Below are positions 21,486 through 32,958 of a stretch of 64,000 nt of DNA, piece by piece. Source of the stretch: Platycnemis pennipes (lineage: Eukaryota; Arthropoda; Insecta; Odonata; Platycnemididae); contig OW121854.1 in assembly GCA_933228895.1 (NCBI GenBank), positions 12,279,131 through 12,343,130 on the forward strand. Direction: 5' to 3'. The position numbers were made by a program, and so were the translations under genes. Position 1 is the first letter of the stretch. Each line of letters starts with the position of its first letter. Under the pieces are notes generated by a model that was given only the letters and a program-made list of their open reading frames with translations, was not told the origin of the DNA and did no database searches.

Positions 21486-21794
21486 GGCTGTGTTTGAAAC
21501 CATCGAGATTATCTCGAATGGGTAACCAAGGAGTCACGTGGTACAAACAAGAAAGGGATCGAATATTTGGTGTGTTTGTACCACTTATTACAATGTCAAT
21601 AATTGTTTTTTTTTTAGTTTTCCCCGCTCTAAGGCTCTATATTGAGTCAGATAAGATAAAACCCGTGTAAAACAATATGTAGCGAGAGTAAAATGTACGA
21701 TTATAATAGACCAAATTTGTGCACCGTTCTTGTTTATACCACGTGACTCCTTAGTTACCTATTAGAGATAATGTCGATGGTATCAAACACAGCC
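21486..21794. mobile_element. MITE with inverted repeats of about 65 bp
   Basis: The left arm runs from GGCTGTGTTTGAAACCATCG to GTCACGTGGTACAAACAAG. The right arm is its reverse complement with few mismatches, ending TGGTATCAAACACAGCC. The 309-bp element has no coding capacity. It may be nested in a larger element: TAAAGCTCTGTATTT at 21464-21478 recurs inverted at about 22338-22353. Confidence 0.78.
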
Positions 21795-22615
21795 CCCCAG
21801 GCCTTTACGGAATAGAATGCACTTATTGAGCGTCAATAAAACCTTTAATTAATCTATACGCTGGTTCTTATAAGGCCTCGTACATCGCAAATGGTAGGTA
21901 TATACTTGATCAGACAATTAAATTTTCATTAAAATAGTTCCATGCATCTAATCTTTTCCTTCAATATCATAACAAACACATGGATAGAGGGAGATACTTA
22001 CAGCACAAAGTCTCGTGCCCTTTCCGGGAGTCCAATCACGCCGGCCGATTTTGGAGAGCCACATTTTCCTTCTTTCTTCATTTCTTGCACCAGTTGGTAG
22101 CAAAAAAAGTTTTTCTCCTCCTTTAGGTCGAGTTAAGCAACCATATGCGCAGCACTGAGGAATGGTAGTGGCTAAAAACGACTAATTTTACGATCAAGTA
22201 CCTCCTCTTCAATGTTAATTGATGCACCTCAACACAGGTTTTAGAGCCAAAAATGGCGGAGCCGTCACGTGACCCTGTTTCGCCCAATCGCGTGCCTCGC
22301 ACGGCGGCTAAGCTTGTGGAAAAGAATGCCCATACTTTCTAAATACAGAGCTTTACAGCGATCCTTCTCGTAGTGTTCGAAGGGACTCTGGAAGGAAAAG
22401 AATGTCTGGGCTACGCTCAGGATCTCAAGTAGCTTCCATTACTTAAGTCATAAAATCTCTTACTTCTTCTCAAATTGGTGTACATATTCTCCCAGAATAA
22501 GTTGGTATTACCGCGCCTGTATACCGGTTCGAACCACATCGAGGAGAATCTGTATTCCACTTACAGAAGAACTCGTAATACGGATTTTATGACTGAAGTG
22601 GTCGTAGTGAGACAG
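21795..22615. other. Unassigned DNA
   Basis: Holds the inverted partner AAATACAGAGCTTTA near 22338-22353 of a word at 21464. Otherwise no gene or repeat recognised. Confidence 0.4.
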
Positions 22616-23266
22616 TACATCTATCTACATCTACATAATACTCTGCAAGCCACCTTAAAGGTGTGTGGCAGGGGGTGAATTCTCACCAAACATGCACTAC
22701 ATATCATGCATAAAAAATAATTAGTATTTATATAGACTACATTATTTAAAAAAAAAGATAAAAACAGCTAAGTAAGCATGCAAAAACATTCTGTTAGTTG
22801 GGTTAGCATTTAGTCCTTATACCAACATGCAGCTCCCTATTCTATCCATTGCTACACTCGTGTTGGACATATTTACTGTTATTCATATCACTAATTGTAC
22901 ATGGATAAGAACAAAAAGAGGGCATTTTGTATCTGTCAGTTCGGCAATAAATTTCTCTAATATTGCAATTGTGGTCTAGTCTACCGCAGTAAATTGGGGT
23001 TCGCAAAATATTTTTAACGTCATCACTGTATATATTATCTTGGAATTTATTTAGGAGATTAGGTCTAAATTTCAACCAGCGATCAGACAATGATTCCCAA
23101 TTTAATTCATTTAATAGACTTGTTATGCTAATAAGGTTATCGTACCGTCCCTTTACAAATCTTGCCAATCTTCGCTGCACACGTTCAAGTTTGTTATTTA
23201 GACCGATTTCGTAGGGATCCCATACACTGGCAGCATATTGCAAATGAAGTCTTACAAGGGAAAATC
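22616..23266 (-). mobile_element. LINE-A copy 4, 5'-truncated
   Basis: Tail, 3' UTR and RT C-terminus; the coding part at 22842-23243 reads QYAASVWDPYEIGLNNKLE to the terminal CSNG. An insertion of a few bases near 22900 disrupts the FPRTIR region (read as CSYPCTI). Confidence 0.85.
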
Positions 23267-23267
23267 A

Positions 23268-23824
23268 TATCTTGCATATCATGCATTGAAAAGGATTAGT
23301 TTTAGTATATTAGTCTAGACTGCAATATTTAAAAAGATAAGAATAGCAATCTACGAATGCAAAAACGTGCCGTTAGTTGGGTTATTTTCAAGTACTTACA
23401 CCAACATGCAACTACCTATGCTATCCATTGCTAGACTCGTATTGATTATATTTACCGTTATTCATATCCCTAATTGTACGAGGAAAAGAGGGGCATTTTG
23501 AATCTGTCAGTTGGGCAATCAATTTCTCTAATTTTGTGATTATGGTCCAGTCTACCATAGTAAGTCGGGGTTCGCAAAATATTTTTAACATCATCACGGA
23601 AAATATTATCTTAGAATTTATGTAGGAGATTAATTCTAAATTTCAACCTGCGATCTTACAATGATTCACAATTTAATTCATTTAATAGACTGGTTAGGCT
23701 AATAAGGTTATCGTACCGTCCCTTTACAAATCTTGCCGATCTTCGCTGCGCACGTTCAAGTTCGTTATTTAGACAGATTTCGCAGGGATCCCATACACTG
23801 ACAGCATATTACAAATGAGGTCTG
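23268..23824 (-). mobile_element. LINE-A copy 5, tailless
   Basis: Directly follows copy 4 in the same orientation but begins inside the 3' UTR (CATATCATGCATTGAAAAGG), without hairpin or repeat tail. Covers the C-terminal codons to CATTTGTAATATGCTGTCAG on the minus strand, with stops. Confidence 0.8.
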
Positions 23825-23833
23825 TAGTTGATT

Positions 23834-23857
23834 AGTTGAGTACCATAGTACTCAACT
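23834..23857. repeat. Perfect short hairpin
   Basis: AGTTGAGTAC and GTACTCAACT form a perfect 10-base stem around a 4-base loop, CATA. It lies directly beside the 5' end of LINE-A copy 5. Confidence 0.7.
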
Positions 23858-24221
23858 GTAGTTGAGGTACTGAAGATGGATGGTCCGTATCCAGAATCGC
23901 AACTACGACTCAGATTTGAGTCGAGTTTTCTGCGCCACCCTGAAAATTAACACCACTTTCTCAGATTGAATCTGCTCATTGATTTGACTCATTGTAGGGA
24001 TTTTAGGACGTAAGCAGCAGAAGGAAGACTGGTTGAGATTCTGAATCTCAATCTTACATCGTTCTGCGTATACGTAAAACCCTAAATGTGTGTGGCAAGG
24101 GGCGAATTATATTCCAAACGTTTACATTCACGCCAACCGGAACAAATTTCCCACCAATGCTACTTTCCATGACCACTGCACCCGTTTCAGAAGTAGTATT
24201 CACTCCAACCAGTGCTCCAGG
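23858..24221. other. Unassigned DNA with a possible tail relic
   Basis: About 24066-24110 (ACCCTAAATGTGTGTGGCAA) is probably a very degenerate LINE tail. Nothing else recognised. Confidence 0.35.
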
Positions 24222-24834
24222 GGGGTTATTTTGTAATCTCACTTTAGTGAGAATACGTCATAAAATGTCACTTTTTCGTAGTTAAACTCCGCCACCCAGG
24301 CGGCGTGACCATCTTCGGATCTCAAGCGGTGAACTGCCGGTCATGTGCTGGTCTTTTAGACGATTCATCCGCTCTGATCCGTATCTTTCGACTCTTGATC
24401 CGTTTCATTATCTCCGCCTGCCATTAGTTCCCATCTCATCTTCATGAAGAACGTGAAATGGAGCCACCATCGTTTCCACTTGAAGCTTGAGTTGGAAGAA
24501 AAGCAAGAGCGATTAGGTACAAACGATTTTAAATTGTATTTTTGGAATTTGCACATGGTGATGAATTTAAACTTTCTTAAATCACTAAGTGTATATAATC
24601 AACAAATGATTTCTAAAAACATTAATGTAATGTAACTCTAAACGTAAAATTTAGCGAGCAAAACAATTGCAAATTCCAATATTGGTATAAATGAAATTAT
24701 CGGACATGAATTATCTTGACAGATCATCCGAATAATTAAAATCATAGGGGCAAACAATTTTTCATTCACCTTCACCGTATTCCTCCATTTTTGAAGAAAG
24801 AGTCATTAAAAAGGTGAGATTACAAAATAACCCC
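24222..24834. mobile_element. MITE M3 copy 1
   Basis: 613 bp, with inverted ends GGGGTTATTTTGTAATCTCA and the complement TGAGATTACAAAATAACCCC. Inside are GGCGGCGTGACCATCTTCGG and GAACGTGAAATGGAGCCACC, shared with copies at 42358-42751 and 52889-53636. A second inner palindrome, CTCACTTTAGTGAG, follows the left end. Non-coding. Confidence 0.88.
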
Positions 24835-25204
24835 GCAGTTCTCTTTGTTTAAATGGCCCTAACCACTCAAACTTTTTAATAAATTACCAAGTGATATTAA
24901 AGTTATAGCCTCATCTCAGCAGAAGGAAGGTTAAAAAATTACTCCTTGAGAAATGTTATTGTGATGTCACTGAATATTTGAATGATTAACTAGCTCATTC
25001 TTTATGTTTAGAATGACTCCTTGTATATAAAATTTGCAAATCATTGTCTTGTTCTTCATTTTTCTGTTTATTTTGGTATTTTTTGAGATAAAACATTATG
25101 TATGATGTTTTATGAGTGTCTTGAAACTTTTTAAATTTTTGATGACGTAGCCATGCATGTATTTTCCAACGGTGAAAATAAAATATTATTATTATTGCAT
25201 ATGA
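24835..25204. other. Unassigned DNA ending in a LINE-like ATT tail
   Basis: AT-rich. It ends in GAAAATAAAATATTATTATT near 25170-25197, which resembles the 3' end of a plus-strand non-LTR element, but no coding sequence could be tied to it. Confidence 0.4.
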
Positions 25205-25720
25205 TGATTAAAGAGGATTAGTAGCAGTATTCTAGCGAGAGCATAACAGCTGAAAAAACATTTAAATAGCAAAGCGAACAGGCTAGAACTTGCTGTTAGT
25301 TAGGTTAGCTTAAAGTCCCTGTACCAGCATGCAGCTACTTATTTCGGTTAGCTATTCATGCACTTTTATATACACTGTCGAGCGTATACAAAACTGTTTA
25401 TATCCTTAATTGTACCAGGGTTGAATGGCTTTTTACATATGTCGGTTCGGCAATTAATTTCCCTAATTTTATCCTCATTCTCTATCCTACCATAATATCT
25501 GTGAGTTCGCTAAATGTGTAAAGGTCTTCAGGGGAAACATTTTCTTGTAATTTAGTTCAGACAATGAGTCTAGATTTCAAACTACTGTCTGATAACAATT
25601 CAAACTTTATTCCGCGTAGTACACTGGTTACGGTAACATAGATATCATGCCATTCCTTTACAAATATTCCTTACATTCGATTCACACGATCCGTTTCGTA
25701 ATTTAAGCCTATTTCGTGAG
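25205..25720 (-). mobile_element. Old LINE-A-like copy
   Basis: Clearly diverged relative of LINE-A on the minus strand. The 3' UTR word CTTGCTGTTAGTTAGGTTAG, the C-terminal region (TCGGTTCGGCAATTAATTTC) and QRR-region words line up in order, but with many indels and no open frame. It is the most decayed member seen. Confidence 0.7.
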
Positions 25721-26189
25721 AGGTGTATTCTACGCAACAACCCATAACCTCCATCCCCAGCTATAGTCGACGAGTATATCACAGCACGGGCACCCTTCGC
25801 TGAAAATTGCCGACCTATATTTACTCTCGGTAACCACGACGGTACCGCATGCGTAGCAAAGTTTTCGGGTTGACCTCCGTGTCGATTCATCTTCATGACG
25901 ACAGTTTCGCCGGCGTTGTAACTGGCGTCTTCAGGTTCGAAGGGAGGACAGCTATTCGCTCTCTAACGCCTGGAAGAGACTCTTACCCAAACGGAGCAAT
26001 CAGAACGCACCTAGCCAAAACCAAGGCCTATATAACACGGGCAAAAATCTGCATCAAACACTTCGAACCTGAAGTCACTAATCGCCAAGACGAATGACCA
26101 CTGCGGTGTGGCCACGAAGATGAGCGGTGTCCCTCGAGCCAAACGCACCTTTTTGACAGTGTTACTTGGCTTAAATGATATAATACATT
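25721..26189. other. Unassigned DNA
   Basis: Two overlapping short frames, one on each strand, show no known domain. No repeat copy seen. Confidence 0.4.
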
Positions 26190-27227
26190 CATCTACACAT
26201 CTACACGATACCCTGCTAGCCACTGCGAGTGTGTGTGGCAGGGGGTGAAGACCGCCAAGCATGCACTACCGACGTGCAAACAAGCAACTATAGGGTCTCA
26301 TGCAACTAGATTATTAGTATCTATAGTATTTAAGGGATTAATACATGCATCATGCACTACAGACTACTCTACAATATTTCACCTACCTATCCCTTTGCTA
26401 TGCTGCCTATTCTGTTCCGTTATAGTACGGGGGAAAAATGCCATTTTAAATCTATCAGTACGACAATCTATCTCTCTAATCTTATTTATCTGGTCGAATC
26501 TAGCATAATACGCTGGTGCTTTTAATACGTGCCTAACATCTTCAGTAAAGCTATCCGATTGAACTTTCTCTAATAGATTTAATCCGTACTTTAACCTACG
26601 CTTTGATAATGATTCCCACCCTAATTCTTGTATTAATTTTGAAACACTACTCAACCTATCGTAACACCTTTTAACGAACCTAGATGCTCTACGCTGCACA
26701 CTATCCAGTTCTCTGATCAAACCTAATTCATTCGGATCCCATACACTAGCTGCATACTCAAGGTGGGGCCTAACTAGTGAAAAGTAACATCGCTGTTTTG
26801 TCTTGTCATCACATTTCCCAAGTAATCTTTTTATAAATCCTAGCTTTCTCTTTTCTCGGCCGCATATTTTCCGTTTCATCTTCCCCACGATAAATCCTTA
26901 GTGATTGTTACACCTAAATATCTTATCGTTTCCACGTTTTCGATCTTCGTGTTACTAATTTTGTAGGTGCGCTCTATCGAATTATTCCTTCTCCAAAATT
27001 GAAAGCTACACCCTTTTTAAGTTTAATTCTAACTGCCATTTGTCGCACCCGTCTTAAATTACGTCTAAATCCTTGCTAAGTAATTCCCTGTCTTTTTCTT
27101 TAGATATACCCCTATACACTACCGCATCGTCTGCAAAAAGTCTTAAGCTTACTACTAACTACGGTTCCCAAATCGTTTATGTATAAAAGAAATAGAAGCG
27201 GACTTACTACGCTACCCTGGGGAACTT
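26190..27227 (-). mobile_element. LINE-B copy 4, longest
   Basis: From the tail (TCTACACGATACCCTGCTAG) through 3' UTR, C-terminus and thumb into the palm, ending at GCTACCCTGGGGAACT near 27227. One of the two LINE-B copies reaching the catalytic region; here the block reads LFADDAVVY, so both aspartates are kept. Confidence 0.88.
26379..27227 (-). pseudogene. LINE-B reverse transcriptase, palm to C-terminus
   Basis: The open part at 26888-26379 reads KLGFIKRLLGKCDDKTK, CYFSLVRPHLEYAASVWD, ELDSVQRRASRFVKRCY, LIQELGWESLSKRRLKYG and IDCRTDRFKMAFFPRTIT. Upstream, across frameshifts at about 26890 and 27000-27060, LFADDAVVY and weak traces of GVPQG are readable. Single-base deletions make it a pseudogene. 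Confidence 0.82.
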
Positions 27228-28183
27228 AGGACGACATTGCTGGTGCATTATTTTCGTGTGCTGAGAATATCAAACACGGTACGAAATAATGGGAGTTGAC
27301 CTCATTTCTTCATAAATTCATTCTTTTTAAGATCTAGGTTTCGTTTATGAATAACATCATCAGGCGAAAAATTCAAAAATCCACTCATTACTAGCACACA
27401 TACTTTTGAGGGCATGGTAGAGATTTGGTGACGTTTGCAGTGGAAGTGAGACTGTAGTTGAGATCCTGAATATAACCCTTAGTGTACTATTGATTGGGTA
27501 GGAGAATGAATGAAAAAATCATGAATTACAAATATTTTTTGGATTCGCCTTTTGAATCCGAGCTTGAATCGTGATTTCACCCTATCGCTCCACTGGAATC
27601 TCCGTTGTCGTCGCGGAAAGGGGGATTTGATGAGTCTGCCGTGTGCAGCAGGGATCCTTTGGTTCTCGTGAATCCGACCGAACAGAAGCGCAGGGAGGGA
27701 AGGACTGAATGCAGCAGTTTATCGAACCAGGGATAGGGATAGGGCTTTCGAAGAGGAGTCGATCGTGGGAATCGGAGCAGGAGCATTCAAAGGAGCCGAC
27801 GGCGTGCAAAGCCACTCTCAGTATTCGGACTCATTGATGTCTTAATTGAAACGATCGCGTCGCTTTGGGGTTGAGAATGGTTTCCGGATGCGGTTCGACC
27901 TATTCGCTCCGTTTAAAACACCATCGCTCTGCGTTTTCAGTTCCTTTCTCAGCTGAATGCACTCTCGGAATTGGCTCGGAATTGCATCCCCGGTGACCTC
28001 GTCCGACCCAGGACTCAAGCAGACCCTTGTGGTATCCCCTCTGTAGGCTGGCCCTTTTCCTCTTGTCCACTCTCTCCCCTCTCGCTGTGTCATACTTCAT
28101 CTGCATTTAATCCTGCGACCCACCCGCAAGGGAGCGTGGCAGAGGGTGGTGGTTAGTCGTAATCCATAAAGATGACATTCATC
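27228..28183. other. Unassigned DNA with a tail relic
   Basis: At about 28108-28160 ATCCTGCGACCCACCCGCAA then GGAGCGTGGCAGAGGGTGGT is a degenerate LINE tail hairpin on the minus strand. The rest has no recognisable content; frames on both strands lack domains. Confidence 0.45.
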
Positions 28184-28401
28184 TACAGCGAAATAATACC
28201 CTGTAAGCCACCATAAAAGGTGTGTGGCAGGGGGTGAATTCTCACCAAACATGCACTGCATATCATGCATAAAAAAGGATTATTATTTATTTACTGTTAA
28301 AAACTTCACTATTTAAAAAAGATAAAAATATCAAAATAAACATTCACTTCTTGAACATAAACTTCTTGTCCTTACACCAACATGCAACTACCTATGCTAT
28401 C

Positions 28402-28846
28402 GACTGTTTATTTTTCCGGGTTTCATTCCGCGATGTTTAAAATTGTAAAAAACAATATTTCGCTGGTCCTCCTGCCAGCTTCGTCAGGTTAACCGAACTG
28501 ATTCTTGCTCGTCTTTATTTGTGTGTGTGAGGACTCCCATTGTTGCTGGAATTTTTTAAATTTGAAAAATTCGTTTCAGCTTTTTATTCAATGTGTAACC
28601 GTCTTCTCGGTTGACGCTCTCCGGTCTCTTCGCAATTTCTAAAGCTTCCCTGATTAATTTTGGGTAATAGCGTACCTCCTTTGATATTAATTTTTTCTCC
28701 TCAAAATTGAAATTATGAGTGGGGCCGCTGAGATGATGTTCGGCTATTGCAGAAATGCGGTAATTTTTACAATTTTAAACATCGCGGAATGAATCCCGGA
28801 AAAATAAACAGTCAACACTACATCCGCCTACGAGCCTACGAGCTAA
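28402..28846 (-). mobile_element. Penelope-like element fragment
   Basis: 445 bp inserted in LINE-A copy 6, flanked by a 13-bp target duplication (28389-28401 and 28847-28859). Arms of about 47 bp, GACTGTTTATTTTTCCGGG at 28402 and its reverse complement ending at 28813, form an inverted repeat around the coding remnant. Long variable target duplications, inverted terminal pieces and the GIY-YIG-like C-terminus all fit Penelope-like elements. Confidence 0.72.
28560..28752 (-). pseudogene. Penelope-like GIY-YIG endonuclease C-terminus
   Basis: The minus strand reads AIAEHHLSGPTHNFNFEEK, then ISKEVRYYPKLIREALEIAK and NREDGYTLNK. A histidine-rich entry, an EA-EI helix and a closing N-R-E-D-G block are the usual order at the end of GIY-YIG domains in Penelope-like retroelements. 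The RT and the GIY-YIG core are absent, so this is a 5'-truncated relic of about 65 residues. Confidence 0.65.
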
Positions 28847-29127
28847 TACCTATGCTATCCAATGCTACACTCGTATTGGGTATTTTTCCGCTATTCATAT
28901 CCCTAATTGTACGAGGAAAAAAGGACATTTTGAATCTGTCAGTTCGGCAATCAATTTCTCTAATTTTGTGATTATGGTCCAGTCTACCATTGTAAGTTGG
29001 GGTTCGCAAAATATTTTTAACATCGTCACTGAAAATATGGTCTTGGAATTTATTAAAGAGATCAAGTCTTAAATTCAACCTGCGATCTCGCAATGATTGC
29101 CAATTTAATTCATTTAATTTACTGCTT

Positions 29128-29408
29128 CAATTTTTAACTACATTAACTCGAGGAAAAAACTTTGTTGGTTAATTTTGAAGTATTGCGGATTATATGCCAA
29201 AGGAATCCAGCTTTGTATGCTTCTTAGTCATGTGGAGAAAATGAATCCTTGCAACTCCCTGATTGCCATTTGATTTCACATAATTTGCCGCTTCTCTCCT
29301 GCTGTTGTTTTGCGGGGGCAGAAATATTTCGGTATTGTCTGGTTAGGTTTTGTGCTGCTTCCGGATTTTCTTCCAGTCTCACTCTTCAGTTACCAACTTA
29401 AACCTGTA
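29128..29408. other. Unassigned DNA
   Basis: No feature recognised. Confidence 0.4.
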
Positions 29409-30218
29409 CAGGGTTTATAGGAACCTGGAAATCCTGGAAAACCTGGAAAAGTCAGGGAAAATGAAAACGGCCATGGAAATCCTGGAAAAGTCAGGGAATT
29501 TAACGTGTGGTCAGGGAAAAATCACAAATTGTATAAATTTATCGCCTGAAAATGCCAAGAGATGAAAAACTACACATCGGAGTGGAGAAGGAGGAGGGTG
29601 AAGGGGAGGGGACGGCTGGCCTCAGGCCGGCTTCGTTGCAGAGGAAGCCCAGGGGCCCTATTCTGGTTCTTTCTGGCCTATATGATTTGGTGAATAGATT
29701 GGCGAAAGGTGTGCGCATCTCATTTTCATTCGCTAGCGATTTTGCCAGGTATGCTTCGCTTTGTCCGTCTGGCGAGGAAAAAGTTATTCTCGGTCAAATT
29801 TGAAGTCACTTAGCCAAATTTGTAGAAGGATGTGAGGAAGAAAAAATCAAGATTGATTCAAAGAGCTACTTTAACATGACATCAGGTTTGAAGGAAAAGC
29901 CAGGTTAGCCCTCTTTGCATATATTTTTCTGCAATTAAAACCCTTTCTGAAGGCATATCAATATTAGGAATGATAATTTTTATTTTGTTGACTTAAAGTT
30001 GTTGATCCCTTATTACTGGAAGTTCATATGATTAATATGATAATAAACCTACAATTTTTCATAAGTTTAGACTTCTTTGCTTCCTCACTTCCACTTTTAT
30101 CCCTAAAAATGACCGAAATCTTGAGAGTTTTCAGGCGCTCAAAAGTCAGGGAAAATTACTAATAATGGTCTTGGAATCCTGGAAAAGTCAGGGAAAATGA
30201 AAACTCCTTTAAACCCTG
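29409..30218 (+). mobile_element. hAT-like non-autonomous element M4, copy 1
   Basis: 810 bp, ends CAGGGTTTATAGG and CCTTTAAACCCTG. Near each end the motif CCTGGAAAAGTCAGGGAAAA repeats several times, giving subterminal repeats. The second copy at 38796-39604 is closely similar throughout. The CAGGG start resembles hAT termini. An internal frame (29552-29803) differs from the matching frame in the other copy by indels, so it is not a supported gene. Confidence 0.82.
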
Positions 30219-30769
30219 CTGTGTTCGTTGGATCATAAATGCTTGATTCATGTTTCTGGAAAGGATTCACCTGTACGAGATCATCCTTCAGGGCAGAGGG
30301 TGAGCGGGCTAATCCTTTCCCTGTGGGTTTTGTTGTCCCTCAAACCCTGACAATCGCGCTCTTTGGGAATGTTTTCCGATGAGACATTCCACCCGTCAGA
30401 ACCAGAAACTTCCAATCAGTCGAATCACTGCCATTTCATGTTTTACTGGGATCATAGTTATTTTCCCGCACTTTGAAAGTATTCTGGCATTTGATGTAGG
30501 GAAAATACATGAGAAGGAATGCAACGAGATGAAGTGCAAATGAATGTACTATTACGATATCTAACGCTCGGAGCGGGGAAAGGGAGGCATTGACCAATTC
30601 TTGGAGATATGAAGTGGATGGCTGGAGTCAGTCGTCCCAGTTAAAGAACCTTAATGCGAGTGGATACCTCGGGTAAAAATCTTTCCCAGGCTTTGGATTT
30701 TTCGCCACTATGTCTGTTGGTATAAAGGTAATAAGTTTTAGTTTTCTCTATTCGCTTGTAGAAAGATGC
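30219..30769. other. Unassigned DNA with part of repeat R2
   Basis: 30627-30733 (GTCAGTCGTCCCAGTTAAAG to GTTGGTATAAAGG) duplicates 32629-32735. The remainder has no recognised content. Confidence 0.55.
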
Positions 30770-31442
30770 TACACTAGAATCTCGCTTACCCACAACACGA
30801 CAACCTCAATTACAAGTGCAATTTTCAAATCCCCTTGAGATTGCCATAGCACATAATTTTAATTAACTTCCATAACGCGACTATTATTATCCAAACAACC
30901 TCAATAACAAGGATTTTTTTTCAATTCACAACGTAACTCAGAACCTATAAAACAAGTCGTTTTCAGCAGTCAGCCTCGATAACGCGACTCTATACATGAG
31001 TGGGTCAAACTTTGAGGCTGTCGGATACCTCTGCCAAAAACGCTTCTGCAGGCGTCTACGCCTCTTGACTTGAAGACTCCACTTCGCTACTTAAACAAAA
31101 GTTTTCTGCGCAAACTTCGAGAATAAGGATTGATCCAGTAAATAAGTTTAGTAATTTTTCTTCGCGTGCTTTTCTCATGATTCTGTTGACCTCAGAGAAA
31201 CGCAAATTTTGACGAAAATAAGCTGATTTACATGGCGTGTATAAAGTTAAATTCCAAACGTGTTAGCAAGGGTCGCTCTAAAATTCACTCTTTATAAAGG
31301 GATTTAGTGATACATAAACCTCGATAACATGGCTGATAGCCAAGATAACCTTAATAACACGACCCTCAACAAAAAGAGCACCTCGATAACAAGACTGTTT
31401 CCCTAATCCCCTTGAGACACTTCTTACCGAGGATCTACTGTA
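30770..31442. mobile_element. pogo/Tigger-like non-autonomous element, copy 1
   Basis: Ends TACACTAGAATCTCGCTTAC and GGATCTACTGTA, with TA at both sides. The inside is full of CTCGATAACACGAC-type words, as in pogo/Tigger relatives of Tc1/mariner. A second, longer copy is at 49218-50058. No transposase remains. Confidence 0.78.
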
Positions 31443-32107
31443 CTTTGTTACACATGTGACAAGGCTCTGCGAATTCCGAGAACCGTCCAAGAAGGACGGT
31501 GCTGCCATCGCGACAGTGCGCCGAACAAGAAGCAGAGCATTTTGAACGCCTTATCTAATTTCTGTGATCCTATGCAAGGTTTATTCCCAAAAAAGCGTAA
31601 GTCAAAAGGTGAAAGATTATTATAGGTCATAAACGTTTTAATGGCTCCATATTTCTTCTCAAATATAAGAACTGCTCCCCGAAACACAGGTGATTTTCAG
31701 AGCTATAGTCTCTCTTATTTTATCCTCGTTTCCTTCCAACTTGCTACGCGTCAAAATTTAGCGGAATCATTTGCGACATAGCGGCATCTCTCTGTGGTCA
31801 ATTGTAGAAAATTTGTCATTTTTGTCCAAGTTCCAGCAGACCTAGCGGGGGAAATATCAAATGTCTGAAAACGCATTTTCAGCCGAGATATCCTCCACCT
31901 TGAATTTATATTAAGTCCTGCCGCTGTCTACCTCTGCCACAATATTCTTTTCTGTCTCGTTTCCTGAGCTGTTCTGGCTTCACTGGATTTTAATTTACCC
32001 GGGGTTGGGATTGGTGGAAATCACTCTCTTTACCCCTTCACGCCACCCCCAGGGCCTTTTTAGGAGGCACACGAGGCAGCCGCGTGAGCACTAGCTGTTT
32101 GTCCAAA
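31443..32107. other. Unassigned DNA
   Basis: No gene or repeat recognised. Confidence 0.4.
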
Positions 32108-32570
32108 GGGAATGAATGAATGAAATATTTATTAATGCTCTGGGGTAACCCATAAGAGCAAATACATTATAACAAAAATGCACATTCTGCTCAAATAAAC
32201 ACAATTCAGAATTACACATACATAATTAACATAATAAATACAGAAATTAGACCAGTTAAACGCCAAAATATATTAATGAACGAAATTGACACAATTTAAT
32301 GTCGATTATTTAAATAGAAATACAATTTCATTTTGAAGGATTGGAGGGAGGAGGAGGATTTAATGTGGGGGGGGGGGGCAGCGAGTTCCAAAATCTGGAA
32401 GCCGTTATAAGGAAGGAATTAAGGTAGAGGTTGGTACGAGCATATGGAATGTGAAAAAGGCTAACGTCGGTGCGAGTTATTCTTTGAGAAACACATGACC
32501 TAGGAGTGAAAAGGTTAAGTAGGTACTCAGGATTTCGATTGCGGAAGAGGGAGAAGAGGAAAGACCCCAT
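32108..32570 (-). mobile_element. Another non-LTR retrotransposon 3' end
   Basis: The minus-strand frame 32570-32328 reads LFTPRSCVSQRITRTDV, IPYARTNLYLNSFLITA and SRFWNSLP, the usual final block of many non-LTR RT proteins (RT-thumb to stop). The 3' UTR ends in the repeated word CATT at 32108-32125. It is not related to LINE-A/B by sequence. Strongly 5'-truncated; a G run near 32370 sits in the coding end. Confidence 0.7.
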
Positions 32571-32626
32571 GAAGTATTTCCATGAAGAAGGGACGGAAGG
32601 AACTGAAATTAAAGCCCGTTTCGCCA

Positions 32627-32958
32627 GATGTCAGTCGTCCCAGTTAATGAACCTTAATGTGAGTGGATGCCTCGGGCAAAACTCTTGCCCAGGCTTTGGA
32701 TTTTTCGCCACTATGTCTGTTGGTATAAAGCCATGTCCAAAGAATGGCAAAGTTCACCGTCCGCGGATGGGACCATGGTCCCCTTCTTGGCGCCTTCCGT
32801 TAAGAGCAGGGGAATACCGACGCCGGGTTTCTCTCCTCCCTTCCTCCTTTCTCTTCCATTCCTATCCCTGTACCTTTCCTCCCGGTCTGAAGAGCCTTTA
32901 AGTGCGGGTGTAGAGTTGACCACAGATGAGCTTCTCACGCATTCTCAGTTCCACTCTA
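32627..32958 (+). repeat. Dispersed repeat R2, uninterrupted copy
   Basis: Shares its first 105 bp with 30627-30733 and its later part (GACCATGGTCCCCTT, GGCGCCTTCCGTTAAGAGCA, CTTCTCACGCATTCTCAGTT) with 34500-34592 plus 35418-35578. It supplies the empty site for the LINE-B insertion in that copy. Identity unknown. Confidence 0.75.

Larger units (their letters stand above)
28184..29127 (-). mobile_element. LINE-A copy 6, split by a Penelope-like insert
   Basis: Tail and 3' UTR at 28184-28401, then coding C-terminus at 28847-29127. The two halves share the duplicated 13-mer TACCTATGCTATC at the break. The coding piece (29093-28850) reads RDRRLNLRLDLFNKFQDHIF and IDCRTDRFKMSFFPRTIR. Confidence 0.88.

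Noticed and set aside
29552..29803. Frame inside the hAT-like element, also at 38892-39194
   Set aside because: The two copies differ by indels that change the frame, so there is no evidence of protein conservation.
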